DNA from: Paenibacillus_S sp043945595
GTDB lineage: Bacteria > Bacillota > Bacilli > Paenibacillales > NBRC-103111
NCBI RefSeq assembly: GCF_043945595.1
Contig: NZ_JBIFNP010000001.1
Span: 372,001-436,000 of the forward strand
Direction: 5' to 3'
DNA: 64,000 nucleotides
Below are positions 57,031 through 64,000 of this stretch, piece after piece; positions within the stretch are counted from its first letter, which is position 1; each line of letters opens with the position of its first letter. A program made the position numbers and the translations under genes. Below the pieces are notes generated by a model. The model saw only the letters and a program-made list of their open reading frames with translations. It was not told where the DNA came from and searched no databases.

Positions 57031-57675
57031 GTGAAGCTGTTGTCACTAAATATCGGCAAACCGGTTGAGATGGCTTATCAAGGAAAAAGCGTCAGCACAG
57101 GAATTTATAAAAAAGCTGTGGAGGATCATGTTTATTTATCTTCCCTCAACCTGGAGGGGGATGCCCAGGCGGATCTGGTCAATCACGGAGGGCCGGATAA
57201 AGCCGTGTGCGTGTACTGCTCGGAGCATTATGCGATGTGGGAGGGGAAGCTTCAGCGGTCCTTGGCTTACGGAACGTTCGGCGAAAATTTTACGGTTGCC
57301 GGGCTGGAGGAATCGCAGGTGCATATCGGCGATATATTTGAACTGGGAACCGTCCGTCTTCAAATCAGTCAGCCGCGCCAGCCGTGCTTCAAGCTTGGAG
57401 GCAAGCTGAATCAGCCGGAGCTGCCGCTGTGGGTGCAGCAGACCGGCTGTACGGGGTATTACTTTCGCGTGCTGAAGGAAGGGCATGTAGCTCCGGGGCA
57501 AACGTTCCGCTTGGCGGAACGCCATCCGGCGGCAGTGTCTGTGGCTGAAGCCAACCGGTTAAAATATCACGATAAGTCGGATTTCGACGGGATTCGTGCG
57601 CTGCTTGCAGTTGAGGCGCTGGCCGATAGCTGGCGCGAATCGTTCCAGAAACGGCTGAGTGCTGCGGACAATTAA
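57031..57675 (+). CDS. MOSC domain protein (YiiM-like)
   Basis: A 214-residue MOSC protein. Seen: LNIGKPVEM at the start, LVNHGGPDKAVCVY, ENFTVAGLEE, and the Cys of SQPRQPCFKLGGK, which carries persulfide or binds cofactor in the family; the C-terminal half is the 3-alpha extension of the YiiM group. GTG 57031 lies nine bases after GGGAGG and is a better start than ATG 57022, which abuts that site. It may deliver sulfur to, or protect, the molybdenum cofactor, or reduce N-hydroxylated bases as YiiM does. It lies between the molybdoenzyme and mobA. Confidence 0.88.
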   Translation: MKLLSLNIGKPVEMAYQGKSVSTGIYKKAVEDHVYLSSLNLEGDAQADLVNHGGPDKAVCVYCSEHYAMWEGKLQRSLAYGTFGENFTVAGLEESQVHIGDIFELGTVRLQISQPRQPCFKLGGKLNQPELPLWVQQTGCTGYYFRVLKEGHVAPGQTFRLAERHPAAVSVAEANRLKYHDKSDFDGIRALLAVEALADSWRESFQKRLSAADN

Positions 57676-57878
57676 GCGGTGACTGCAAGATGGAAGCGAT
57701 GGAGTAAGGCGTGAGCGGATACGAAGTGATCGTCATAAAGCCGAAGCGGGTTACAATCGGGAAAGCGATGGTGAGCTTGGGCTGGGAATGAACTGCACGT
57801 CTGACCCGAAGTGATGAACAAAAGTGAGACAGGTATGGCGTGCGTATGGGGAGAGAAGAAGCGTAAGCGCCATCCGAA

Positions 57879-58610
57879 ATGGCGAACAAGCGGGAAGCGA
57901 TGGTGAGCATCATGGATGAAAAAAGAAGCGCCCCGCCTGAAGCCGAAGACGGGCTTCAGGCGGGGGCGCTGGCCGGCGCTGTGCTCGCCGGCGGACAAAA
58001 CCGGCGCATGGGCGGCCGGTTAAAGGCGCTGCTGCCGCTTGGGGGGCAGCTGTTTATCGAGCGCCAGCTGGAGGCGCTCGAGCAAATCTGCGGCGACATC
58101 GTGATCGTCACGAATGAGCCGCAGGCGTTCGATCCGGTGCTGGAGGCGCGGAGCCAACGTCTCCAGCACCGGATCGAACGCGGCCCGGCTGCGCCGGCTC
58201 GGGTGCGGGTCATCCCTGACCTGCACCCGGGCCGGGGGCCGCTTGCCGGGATGCAGGCAGCCCTGGCGGCTTCGCGGTGCGAAGCGCTGTGGGTCGTCGC
58301 CTGCGACATGCCCTTTGCCTCCGCAGCGGCGGCCGGCGCGATGGCGGAGCTGCTGCGAAACGACGCGAGCTGCGACGCCGTCGTGCCGCGCGTAGGCGGC
58401 AGGCTGCACCCGCTGCATGCGGTGTACCGCAAGCGCTGCCTGGCCGCGGTGAGCGGATTGCTGGATGCGGGAATCCATCGCGTGATGGACTTGTTTCAGC
58501 AGCTTAAGGTAATGGAAGCTGACGAGCAATATTTCGCAGAGCGGGGAATCCCGCCTGAATTTTGCCGTAATGTGAATGAACCAGACGATTGGGAGCGTTT
58601 GCGGATTTAA
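57879..58610 (+). CDS. mobA: Molybdenum cofactor guanylyltransferase MobA
   Basis: A 243-residue protein that links GMP to molybdopterin. The nucleotidyltransferase signature AGAVLAGGQNRRMGG lies at about residues 33-47, PLGGQLFIERQLEAL follows, then ACDMPFASA and VPRVGGRLHPLHAVY. Residues 80-105 (DPVLEARSQRLQHRIERGP) are an extra stretch relative to typical MobA, and it coincides with a perfect 20-bp inverted repeat (58126-58145 with 58161-58180). The start may be 57879 or 57912; no binding site is strong. A hairpin with a T run at 58625-58668 follows, so moaA has its own promoter or is partly uncoupled. Confidence 0.88.
   Translation: MANKREAMVSIMDEKRSAPPEAEDGLQAGALAGAVLAGGQNRRMGGRLKALLPLGGQLFIERQLEALEQICGDIVIVTNEPQAFDPVLEARSQRLQHRIERGPAAPARVRVIPDLHPGRGPLAGMQAALAASRCEALWVVACDMPFASAAAAGAMAELLRNDASCDAVVPRVGGRLHPLHAVYRKRCLAAVSGLLDAGIHRVMDLFQQLKVMEADEQYFAERGIPPEFCRNVNEPDDWERLRI
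58126..58180 (+). repeat. Perfect inverted repeat inside mobA
   Basis: Arms 58126-58145 and 58161-58180 are exact reverse complements over 20 bp, with a 15-base spacer. It is read through in frame by mobA. Confidence 0.9.
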
Positions 58611-58624
58611 TTCGAAGATTAATG

Positions 58625-58668
58625 GATAATTATGTCAGGTTAAATGACGTTTATCTATTTTTTTTGCC
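58625..58668 (+). terminator. Terminator after mobA
   Basis: GATAA...GTCA pairs with TGAC...TTATC, followed by TATTTTTTTT. Confidence 0.65.
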
Positions 58669-58780
58669 CCAATTGTGAGATAATAAAGAAATGCTCTGTG
58701 CACCTGAAACCATGGATTTTGGGTAATGTGTAAGCAGACCTTAGAAACACAATGGGTACGAAAAATGGAGGTGGACGGCC

Positions 58781-59785
58781 GTGTCAGCCATTTTAACGGA
58801 TCGATTTGGACGTGTCCACGATTACTTGCGTATATCGGTTACCGATCGCTGCAACCTGCGCTGCGTTTACTGCATGCCGGAGGAAGGGATGCAGTTCGAG
58901 CCGGAGGATCATCTGCTCAGCTTCGAAGAGATTGAGAAAGTGGTTCGCGTGCTGGCGGGTATGGGCGTCCGCAAGCTGCGCTTGACCGGAGGCGAGCCGC
59001 TGGTTCGCAAGAATATAGAGCAGCTTGTCTCCCGTTTGTCCGCTATACCGGGCATCGAGGATATTGCGCTGACGACGAACGCGATATTTTTCGCCGCCAA
59101 AGCGGAGAAGCTTCGCGCGGCAGGCTTGACGCGTATTAACATCAGCCTGGATTCGCTTCGCGCCGACCGCTTTTCTTTGATCACGAGGGGCGGAGATATT
59201 CGCAGGGTGCTTGAAGGCATCGATGCGGCTTACCGTGTCGGGCTGGATCCGATTAAGCTGAACGTCGTGTTGATGAAAGGCATTAACGATGACGAGATTG
59301 ACGATTTTTTGCAAATGACTATCGATCGTAAGGTGCAGGTACGATTTATTGAATATATGCCGATTGGTCATGAGGATGCCGGCTGGAAAAACAAGTATGT
59401 TCCTCTCAGCACAGTTCTGGACCGCTGTGTGGAACGGGGCTGGGAGGCTGCTCCGTTCGGCGAAGTATACGGTAACGGACCGTCTCAAAATTACCGGATC
59501 GAAGGGGCCGCCGGCACGTTCGGTCTCATTCATCCGGTCAGCGATCATTTTTGCCAAACGTGTAACCGGTTGAGGCTGACGGCGGACGGCAACATTAAGC
59601 CTTGCTTGTATTGGTCGGATGAATTTAACGTCCGCAAGCATATCGGTGATGATCAAGCCTTGGCCGACTTGTTTCTCAGAGCTTTGGATATCAAGCCGGA
59701 GAGCCATGAGATGGCCAAGGCGCTAATCAATGAGCAGCAGAGCCATACGCCTACGCTGCGGAGAATGTCTCAGATCGGAGGCTAG
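58781..59785 (+). CDS. moaA: GTP 3',8-cyclase MoaA
   Basis: A 334-residue radical SAM enzyme making cyclic pyranopterin precursor from GTP together with MoaC. The N-terminal cluster motif is SVTDRCNLRCVYCMPEEG; GGEPLVRKN binds SAM; the C-terminal cluster is in CQTCNRLRLTADGNIKPCL; the protein ends in GG (IGG), which is needed for activity. Length is standard. GTG 58781 follows ATGGAGGTGGACGGCC. moeA follows after three bases. moaC, moaD and moaE are not in the window, so part of the pathway is encoded elsewhere. Confidence 0.96.
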   Translation: MSAILTDRFGRVHDYLRISVTDRCNLRCVYCMPEEGMQFEPEDHLLSFEEIEKVVRVLAGMGVRKLRLTGGEPLVRKNIEQLVSRLSAIPGIEDIALTTNAIFFAAKAEKLRAAGLTRINISLDSLRADRFSLITRGGDIRRVLEGIDAAYRVGLDPIKLNVVLMKGINDDEIDDFLQMTIDRKVQVRFIEYMPIGHEDAGWKNKYVPLSTVLDRCVERGWEAAPFGEVYGNGPSQNYRIEGAAGTFGLIHPVSDHFCQTCNRLRLTADGNIKPCLYWSDEFNVRKHIGDDQALADLFLRALDIKPESHEMAKALINEQQSHTPTLRRMSQIGG

Positions 59786-59788
59786 CTT

Positions 59789-61024
59789 GTGGTAGCCGGA
59801 TTAAAATTTGAACGTGAACCGATACAAGTGCAGAGGGCGCAGCAGATGGTGCTGGAGCACGTCCAGGCGCAGCCGGTCGAGCGGTGCATGCTTGCAGAAA
59901 GCTTCGGGCGCCGTCTTGCTGTGGCGGTCACGGCGGACCATCCGGTTCCGCCTTTTCGCCGTTCCGGCGTGGACGGCTATGCTATTGCCGCTGAAGACAG
60001 CGCAGGAGCTACTCCAGGAAACGCGCGGAAGCTGAGCGTAATGGAGACCGTTCTATGCGGCATGAGTCCCGTCTACAGCATCGCTCCGGGACAGGCCTCC
60101 CGGATCATGACCGGGGCTGTCGTGCCGGAGGGCGCTGACGCGGTGGTCATGCTCGAAATGACGGCTGCGCAGGGGAGCGAAGTGCAGATCTTCAAGCAGG
60201 TGCAGCCGGAAGACAACATCACACCCGTCGGCGGTGAGGTGCAACGGGGAGAGGAGCTGCTGGAGGCAGGACGGGTAATCGGAGCGGGAGAGGCGGCTCT
60301 CTTGGCTACGTTCGGCTACGCAGAGGTGCCTGTATACCGAAAGCCGAGGGTAGCCATCTTCTCAACCGGCTCCGAGCTGCTTGAAGTGCATGAGCCGCTG
60401 TCTCCGGCCAAAATCCGCAACAGCAACAGCTATATGCTGGCTAGTCTTGTCAGGGAAGCCGGAGGAGAGCCGCTGCTGATGCCGCTGCTCCCCGATGATC
60501 CGGATCAGGTGGAGCAGGCGCTCCTGGACGTATGGCAGCAGACGGATCTTGTGCTGACGACCGGCGGTGTCTCCGTAGGAGACAAAGATGTGCTGGTCGA
60601 TCTGTTCGGGCGCTGGGACGGCACGCTTTTGTTCAACAAAGTGGCTATGCGGCCGGGAAGCCCGACCTCGGTCGGGGTGCGGCACGGCAAGCTGTTATTC
60701 GCGCTGTCGGGCAACCCGGGCGCCTGCTTCGTCGGCTTCGAGCTGTTTGTCCGCCCTTATATCAAGGGAATGCTCGGAGCGGCAGTGAGAGAGCACAGGG
60801 AAGCGACTGCATATCTGGAGGCGGATTATTCGCGGGGCTCGGCCTATCCTCGGTATGTAAGAGGTACGATGCAGCTGGACGATGGCATCGTCAAGGTAAG
60901 TCCGGCGGGCCGTGATAAGTCCAGCATTACAATTTCCATCAAGGATGCCGACTGTCTTATTTGCATCCCTGCAGGCGGCCGCGGCGCAGCGCGGGGAGAA
61001 AAAGTCCGGCTGCTGCTTCTGTAA
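59789..61024 (+). CDS. moeA: Molybdopterin molybdotransferase MoeA
   Basis: A 411-residue protein that inserts molybdate into adenylated molybdopterin. Seen: VPPFRRSGVDGYAI, IMTGAVVPEGADAVVMLE, IFSTGSELLEVHEPLSPAKIRNSNSYML (domain III start; quoted for position, about residue 190) and VLTTGGVSVGDKDVLVD, with GSPTSVGVRHGKLLFALSGNPG. Domain order I-IV is complete. GTG 59789 starts just after the moaA stop, so the two are co-translated. A strong terminator at 61035-61079 closes the group. Confidence 0.95.
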   Translation: MVAGLKFEREPIQVQRAQQMVLEHVQAQPVERCMLAESFGRRLAVAVTADHPVPPFRRSGVDGYAIAAEDSAGATPGNARKLSVMETVLCGMSPVYSIAPGQASRIMTGAVVPEGADAVVMLEMTAAQGSEVQIFKQVQPEDNITPVGGEVQRGEELLEAGRVIGAGEAALLATFGYAEVPVYRKPRVAIFSTGSELLEVHEPLSPAKIRNSNSYMLASLVREAGGEPLLMPLLPDDPDQVEQALLDVWQQTDLVLTTGGVSVGDKDVLVDLFGRWDGTLLFNKVAMRPGSPTSVGVRHGKLLFALSGNPGACFVGFELFVRPYIKGMLGAAVREHREATAYLEADYSRGSAYPRYVRGTMQLDDGIVKVSPAGRDKSSITISIKDADCLICIPAGGRGAARGEKVRLLLL

Positions 61025-61034
61025 CGGATGGATG

Positions 61035-61079
61035 GGAAAAACCCCCAGTGAGCCGTATGGGCGTCACCGGGGGTTTTTT
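61035..61079 (+). terminator. Terminator of moaA-moeA
   Basis: AAAAACCCCCxGTGA pairs with TCACxGGGGGTTTTT around a 12-base loop, followed by TTTTTTG. Confidence 0.9.
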
Positions 61080-61087
61080 GTTAAGCC

Positions 61088-61180
61088 TTAGTACACGAAT
61101 GCACGGGAAACGATAACCAGCAGAATGAACAATACAAGAATTACACCTGTAGAAGTGTAAAGTCCGCCAACAGCGCTCAT
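61088..61180 (-). CDS. YjcZ family sporulation peptide
   Basis: A 30-residue peptide beginning MSAVGGLYTSTGVILV and ending AFVY, ATG 61180 after AAAGGGGGATTTCGA. One membrane segment makes up nearly the whole peptide, as in the YjcZ/sporulation protein family of Bacilli. Its TSxGxILVLxILLVI core also forms the C-terminus of the 97-residue protein at 5709-6002. A CATATGGTA box about 35 bases before the start resembles the -10 of sigma-K/sigma-E promoters but has no matching -35, so regulation is uncertain. Confidence 0.75.
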   Translation of the reverse strand: MSAVGGLYTSTGVILVLFILLVIVSRAFVY

Positions 61181-61320
61181 TCGAAATCCCCCTTTCAGAA
61201 GACATGATATACCATATGTCGGGGAGCCGAATGCTGATTGGACGGAAGCCCGATTGCTAAGGAAAAAAGTATCTGTCTTCCGGAGAAGAACAGATGCTTC
61301 TATGGCAGAAAGCGGGGTCG

Positions 61321-62589
61321 TCAGTAAGTCGAGCCGCCTTGAATAAAGCGGTATTCCCATGCCGTTCCGGCAAAGGAATCGATACGTACGCCGCCGGACG
61401 CTTGAGAGTAGGTATGAAGCACTTGACCGTTGCCCAAATAGATGCCGACGTGGGTCACGGTTTCTTTGGACTTATCGATCCCCGCGTAGCTGGCTGCGCC
61501 GGAGCCTTTGTACGACATGAAAAACATAAGATCGCCGCGCTTCAGCTGATGCCAGTCCGTTGACGTTTTGCCAACAGCCGCAACGTAAGAGGCCTGACTG
61601 CGGGAATCGCCCGGAAGCTGCTGGCCGATGCCATCCTGGTATGCCTGCTTTACAAAATCCGAGCAGTCAAAGGTGGACGTATTCGAGCGGCTGGAACCGA
61701 ATTCATATGGTGTACCTAAATAACGCATACCTGCATCGATGACCCTCTGCGCTGCAATAGACGGATCCAGCTGCTTATACGGTTCGGTAAAAGTGGTAGA
61801 AATGTAGCTGGAGCTCGTACTCACATAGCCTACCACACCGTTCTGATCCTGAATCTTGTACCAGTAATCGCTTGTTTTGCTGATGATCAGTACCTTTTCG
61901 CCTGCCTTCAAATAGCGGATCCGGCTTGCGTCGGTATCCGGTCCTGTCCGGAAGGAGACGGAGCTGACAGCGGTCGCATTAGGCGGAGCCGGAAAGGAGG
62001 CTTCCTCGCCGGCTTCTTCCTCGAATGCGCCGTTATCGTTATTATCCGCATCGTTTTGACCGAAATCGGTGTCTATGTATTGGGAGCTCGTGCTGATATA
62101 ACCGGTTACGTTATTTTTATCCGTTACTTTATACCAGTAGCTGTTCACCTTCTCCAAAATTTGAACGGATTCGCCTGCGGATAAGTAACGGATGCGGGAG
62201 GCATCGGTGGAAGGACCTGTCCGAAAAGAAACCGAGCTGATGATTTTACCGCTGCTGCTGCTGTTACTGTTAGTGTTACCGTTAGAAGGAGGAGCGGCCG
62301 GCGCTTGTTGCAATTGTATGTAAGTTGGCGAAGACGATACGTAGCCTGTTTGACCGTTGGCATCCTTGGCCTGAAGCCAGCTGCTGTTATATTGGCTGAT
62401 GATTTCGAGCGTCTCGCCGGGCTGCAAATAGCGGATCCGTTTGCCGTTCGTGGATGGCTGGTCTCTAAAGTTGACGGTTTGTACGATAAGGGCGGTTTGC
62501 GCAGGAGCCGCTGCGGCTAAAGCATAAATCGGCACGGCGGATATCGAAATAGCTGTACTGACGAAAAGGGCGAGGAGTTTGGTTTTCAT
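61321..62589 (-). CDS. Secreted SH3-NlpC/P60 peptidoglycan hydrolase
   Basis: A 422-residue exported protein. ATG 62589 follows GGAGGTCGAATTT; the next 30 residues are a signal peptide. Three SH3b domains follow (each with VSFRTGPSTDASRIRYL-type starts and WYKV cores; about 35-90, 115-170 and 205-260), separated by Asn/Ser- or Asp-rich linkers. The C-terminal NlpC/P60 domain has the triad Cys in STFDCSDFVKQAY, His in VTHVGIYLG and His in VLHTYSQ. It cleaves gamma-D-glutamyl-diamino acid bonds in peptidoglycan. No cofactor or partner gene nearby. Confidence 0.9.
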   Translation of the reverse strand: MKTKLLALFVSTAISISAVPIYALAAAAPAQTALIVQTVNFRDQPSTNGKRIRYLQPGETLEIISQYNSSWLQAKDANGQTGYVSSSPTYIQLQQAPAAPPSNGNTNSNSSSSGKIISSVSFRTGPSTDASRIRYLSAGESVQILEKVNSYWYKVTDKNNVTGYISTSSQYIDTDFGQNDADNNDNGAFEEEAGEEASFPAPPNATAVSSVSFRTGPDTDASRIRYLKAGEKVLIISKTSDYWYKIQDQNGVVGYVSTSSSYISTTFTEPYKQLDPSIAAQRVIDAGMRYLGTPYEFGSSRSNTSTFDCSDFVKQAYQDGIGQQLPGDSRSQASYVAAVGKTSTDWHQLKRGDLMFFMSYKGSGAASYAGIDKSKETVTHVGIYLGNGQVLHTYSQASGGVRIDSFAGTAWEYRFIQGGSTY

Positions 62590-63094
62590 AAATTCGACCT
62601 CCAGTTGTCGGGTGGATGATTCTGGTTCTAGGCTGATCATAGCATAGCTATTTTTGGAATTTTACAAGTAAAATTTAACAAATCCCGACAGGGATATAGC
62701 GGAAAAGAGGGGTAAAAGTATCATATTTCGCCAAAATAAGACATAGTTATTTATGGGAATAGGCTTAAACGCCTGTTTTCGGAATAGACGGCATCATTTC
62801 GTCCATTGGATGGATGCAATGGTATTTGCGGCAAATGAAAAATGATTCTTTAGACCCGGACTAAAATTCGATATTTTCTGGTTTCTTGGCACCAGGTGAG
62901 GGTGCGTAAGAGTTCCTGGTTTCATCTCTCACGGATATCTCCTATAATAGGGTAAACGCTGAATGGGCATGTGAGTTTGAATTCGCATGATTCACGGATA
63001 TCAAGCACTTTATGGCGCCGCGTAGGATAGATGAAGGACCGGGAGCAGAATAAGCTAAGCAGTATCTGTCCTATGGGTAGGAGGGATTTCAGCA
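62590..63094 (+). other. Gene-free stretch before the anti-sigma gene
   Basis: About 500 bases with no supported gene on either strand and, notably, no sigma-factor gene before the anti-sigma gene. A TATAAT box at 62943-62948 has only a weak -35. I saw no riboswitch signature upstream of the NlpC/P60 gene. Confidence 0.4.
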
Positions 63095-64000
63095 ATGGGT
63101 AATCATTCGCCGAACAGCTTGTGCGAGCTGGTGAAGCTATACGCCTTAGGCGGGTTATCGGGAGAGGAAAAGGCTTCGTTCGAACGTCATGTGTACCAGT
63201 GCGCGAATTGCCAGGTGCATTTGGAGGAGCTGCGAGGCTTGGTCGAGCTGCTGCCGATGGCTTCGAGTCCGATCAAGGTGCCCGAAGGAGCTGCGCAGGC
63301 ATGTGCAGGAACAGTCCCTGCTAGGAGAGGGGCCGGAAGATCAAACCGCCTTATTCGAAGAAGCGGCGCAGCCGGAGGACCCTCCGCTGCCGCCCCGGAG
63401 AAGCGGGGCCCTGGAGAGCAAAGTTGCACCGGCCGAGGGCATTGAGTCGAGAAAATCAGTGAGGAGCAGAGAGTATGCTTCCGCAGCCGAGGTGCTTATC
63501 CCGCTCTCGCGAAGAACGGACAAGCCGCTGCGCAGAAGAGGCTACTGGCTGACGCTTGGGGGAGTGCTCGCCGCTGCGGTTATCGGCTTGGGCTTCTATG
63601 GATACGATCAGTTAAAAGGAGAAACGCAGCGGCTGCAAGCCGAGCTGGCCTTGCTTACCACCCGGCTGCAGAGCGCTAACGCCGGCTTGGATGCGTTGAA
63701 TAGACCGGCCGAGGGTTTAAAGGTTAACCGGATCGTCGTTCTGAACCCGGGAGCTGAGACTATCGCTTCCAAAGGGTTGGCTTATATTGTAGCCGATGAT
63801 AAAGGCGCCCATTTGATCGTCCAGGCCGAAAGCTTGCCGGAGCTTCAGAAGGATCAAGCGGTTCAGGTTTGGTTATTTAAGGATAATCAGCCGAGGAATG
63901 CGGGGCACTTCTACCCCCAGGGCGGAAACGGGGCTATTTATTTTGCGCCCGATCCGGGCGAATATGATTCTTTATCGATCACAGTGGAGCCGGATGTCAA
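63095..64000 (+). pseudogene. RskA-type zinc-finger anti-sigma factor, frame interrupted and cut by the window edge
   Basis: ATG 63095 follows TAGGAGGGATTTCAGCA. The first 60 residues form a zinc-finger anti-sigma domain: HVYQCANC gives the H-X3-C-X2-C motif. The frame is lost at the CCC run 63281-63283; dropping one C lets KVPKELRRHVQEQSLLGE continue through a membrane segment (GYWLTLGGVLAAAVIGLGFYG, about 63540-63605) into an RskA domain (VNRIVVLNPGAETIASKG ... VWLFKDNQPRNAGHFYPQ) that runs off the right edge. Such proteins hold a cognate ECF sigma factor at the membrane. No sigma gene is seen in the preceding 500 bases. The gene is probably intact. Confidence 0.72.

Noticed and set aside
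58020..58529. Antisense frames in mobA
   Set aside because: GC-rich gene giving long shadow frames; no start signals.
62590..62760. ydaO (c-di-AMP) riboswitch before the NlpC/P60 gene
   Set aside because: None of the conserved motif segments is seen on the minus strand.

Overview
The window looks like chromosomal DNA of an endospore-forming Gram-positive of the Paenibacillus group. The evidence is a Paenibacillus-like 16S rRNA, strong AGGAGG-type ribosome binding sites with many TTG and GTG starts, GatCAB transamidosome genes, an alpha/beta-type small acid-soluble spore protein behind a sigma-G-type promoter, YjcZ-type spore peptides, and the order perR - ygzB - ygxA - rRNA operon - long tRNA array, which Bacillus subtilis shares.

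Layout. 1-9217: housekeeping and accessory genes (cupredoxin, DedA protein, phosphotransferase-fold protein, thioredoxin-like protein, MBL hydrolase, lipase, Met/Pro-rich YjcZ-like protein, polysaccharide deacetylase, NADPH dehydrogenase, MOSC protein). 9720-18787: a Tad/Flp-pilus-like (type II secretion related) locus that opens with a Ser/Thr kinase fused to a CpaE/TadZ-like domain, followed by SAF (CpaB-like), TadZ-like, TadA/CpaF ATPase, TadB and TadC proteins and three or four small single-pass proteins. 18893-24000: esterase, M24 peptidase, MerR-methyltransferase fusion, HupE/UreJ membrane protein, IDEAL-domain protein. 24369-27635: gatCAB. 27865-37951: acetyltransferase, a large unassigned protein, MgtC, an ECF sigma/anti-sigma pair with two membrane proteins, perR, a GH18 protein, ygzB, ygxA. 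38033-39435: TPP riboswitch with thiS-thiG. 39847-46499: 16S and 23S rRNA and 17 tRNAs. 46757-52449: spore protein, second deacetylase, TauE-type exporter and the gluconeogenic group glpX, ccpN, yqfL. 52671-61024: two-component system, secreted Met-rich protein, membrane-anchored molybdo-oxidoreductase and cofactor genes (MOSC, mobA, moaA, moeA). 61088-64000: YjcZ peptide, SH3-NlpC/P60 hydrolase, truncated anti-sigma factor.

Three things stand out. (1) The kinase-headed Tad-like locus is the best candidate for an under-described system: two CpaE/TadZ-like domains without a P-loop lysine, one fused to a cytoplasmic kinase, and no visible pilin of classic type or prepilin peptidase. (2) The 23S rRNA carries an intervening sequence of roughly 130 nt closed by a 14-bp perfect stem, and no 5S gene lies in this operon. 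(3) Ten single-base frameshifts and one in-frame stop interrupt otherwise conserved genes, including gatA twice; five are loss of one G from a coding-strand G run. I read most of these as consensus errors, so the affected genes are probably intact in the organism.
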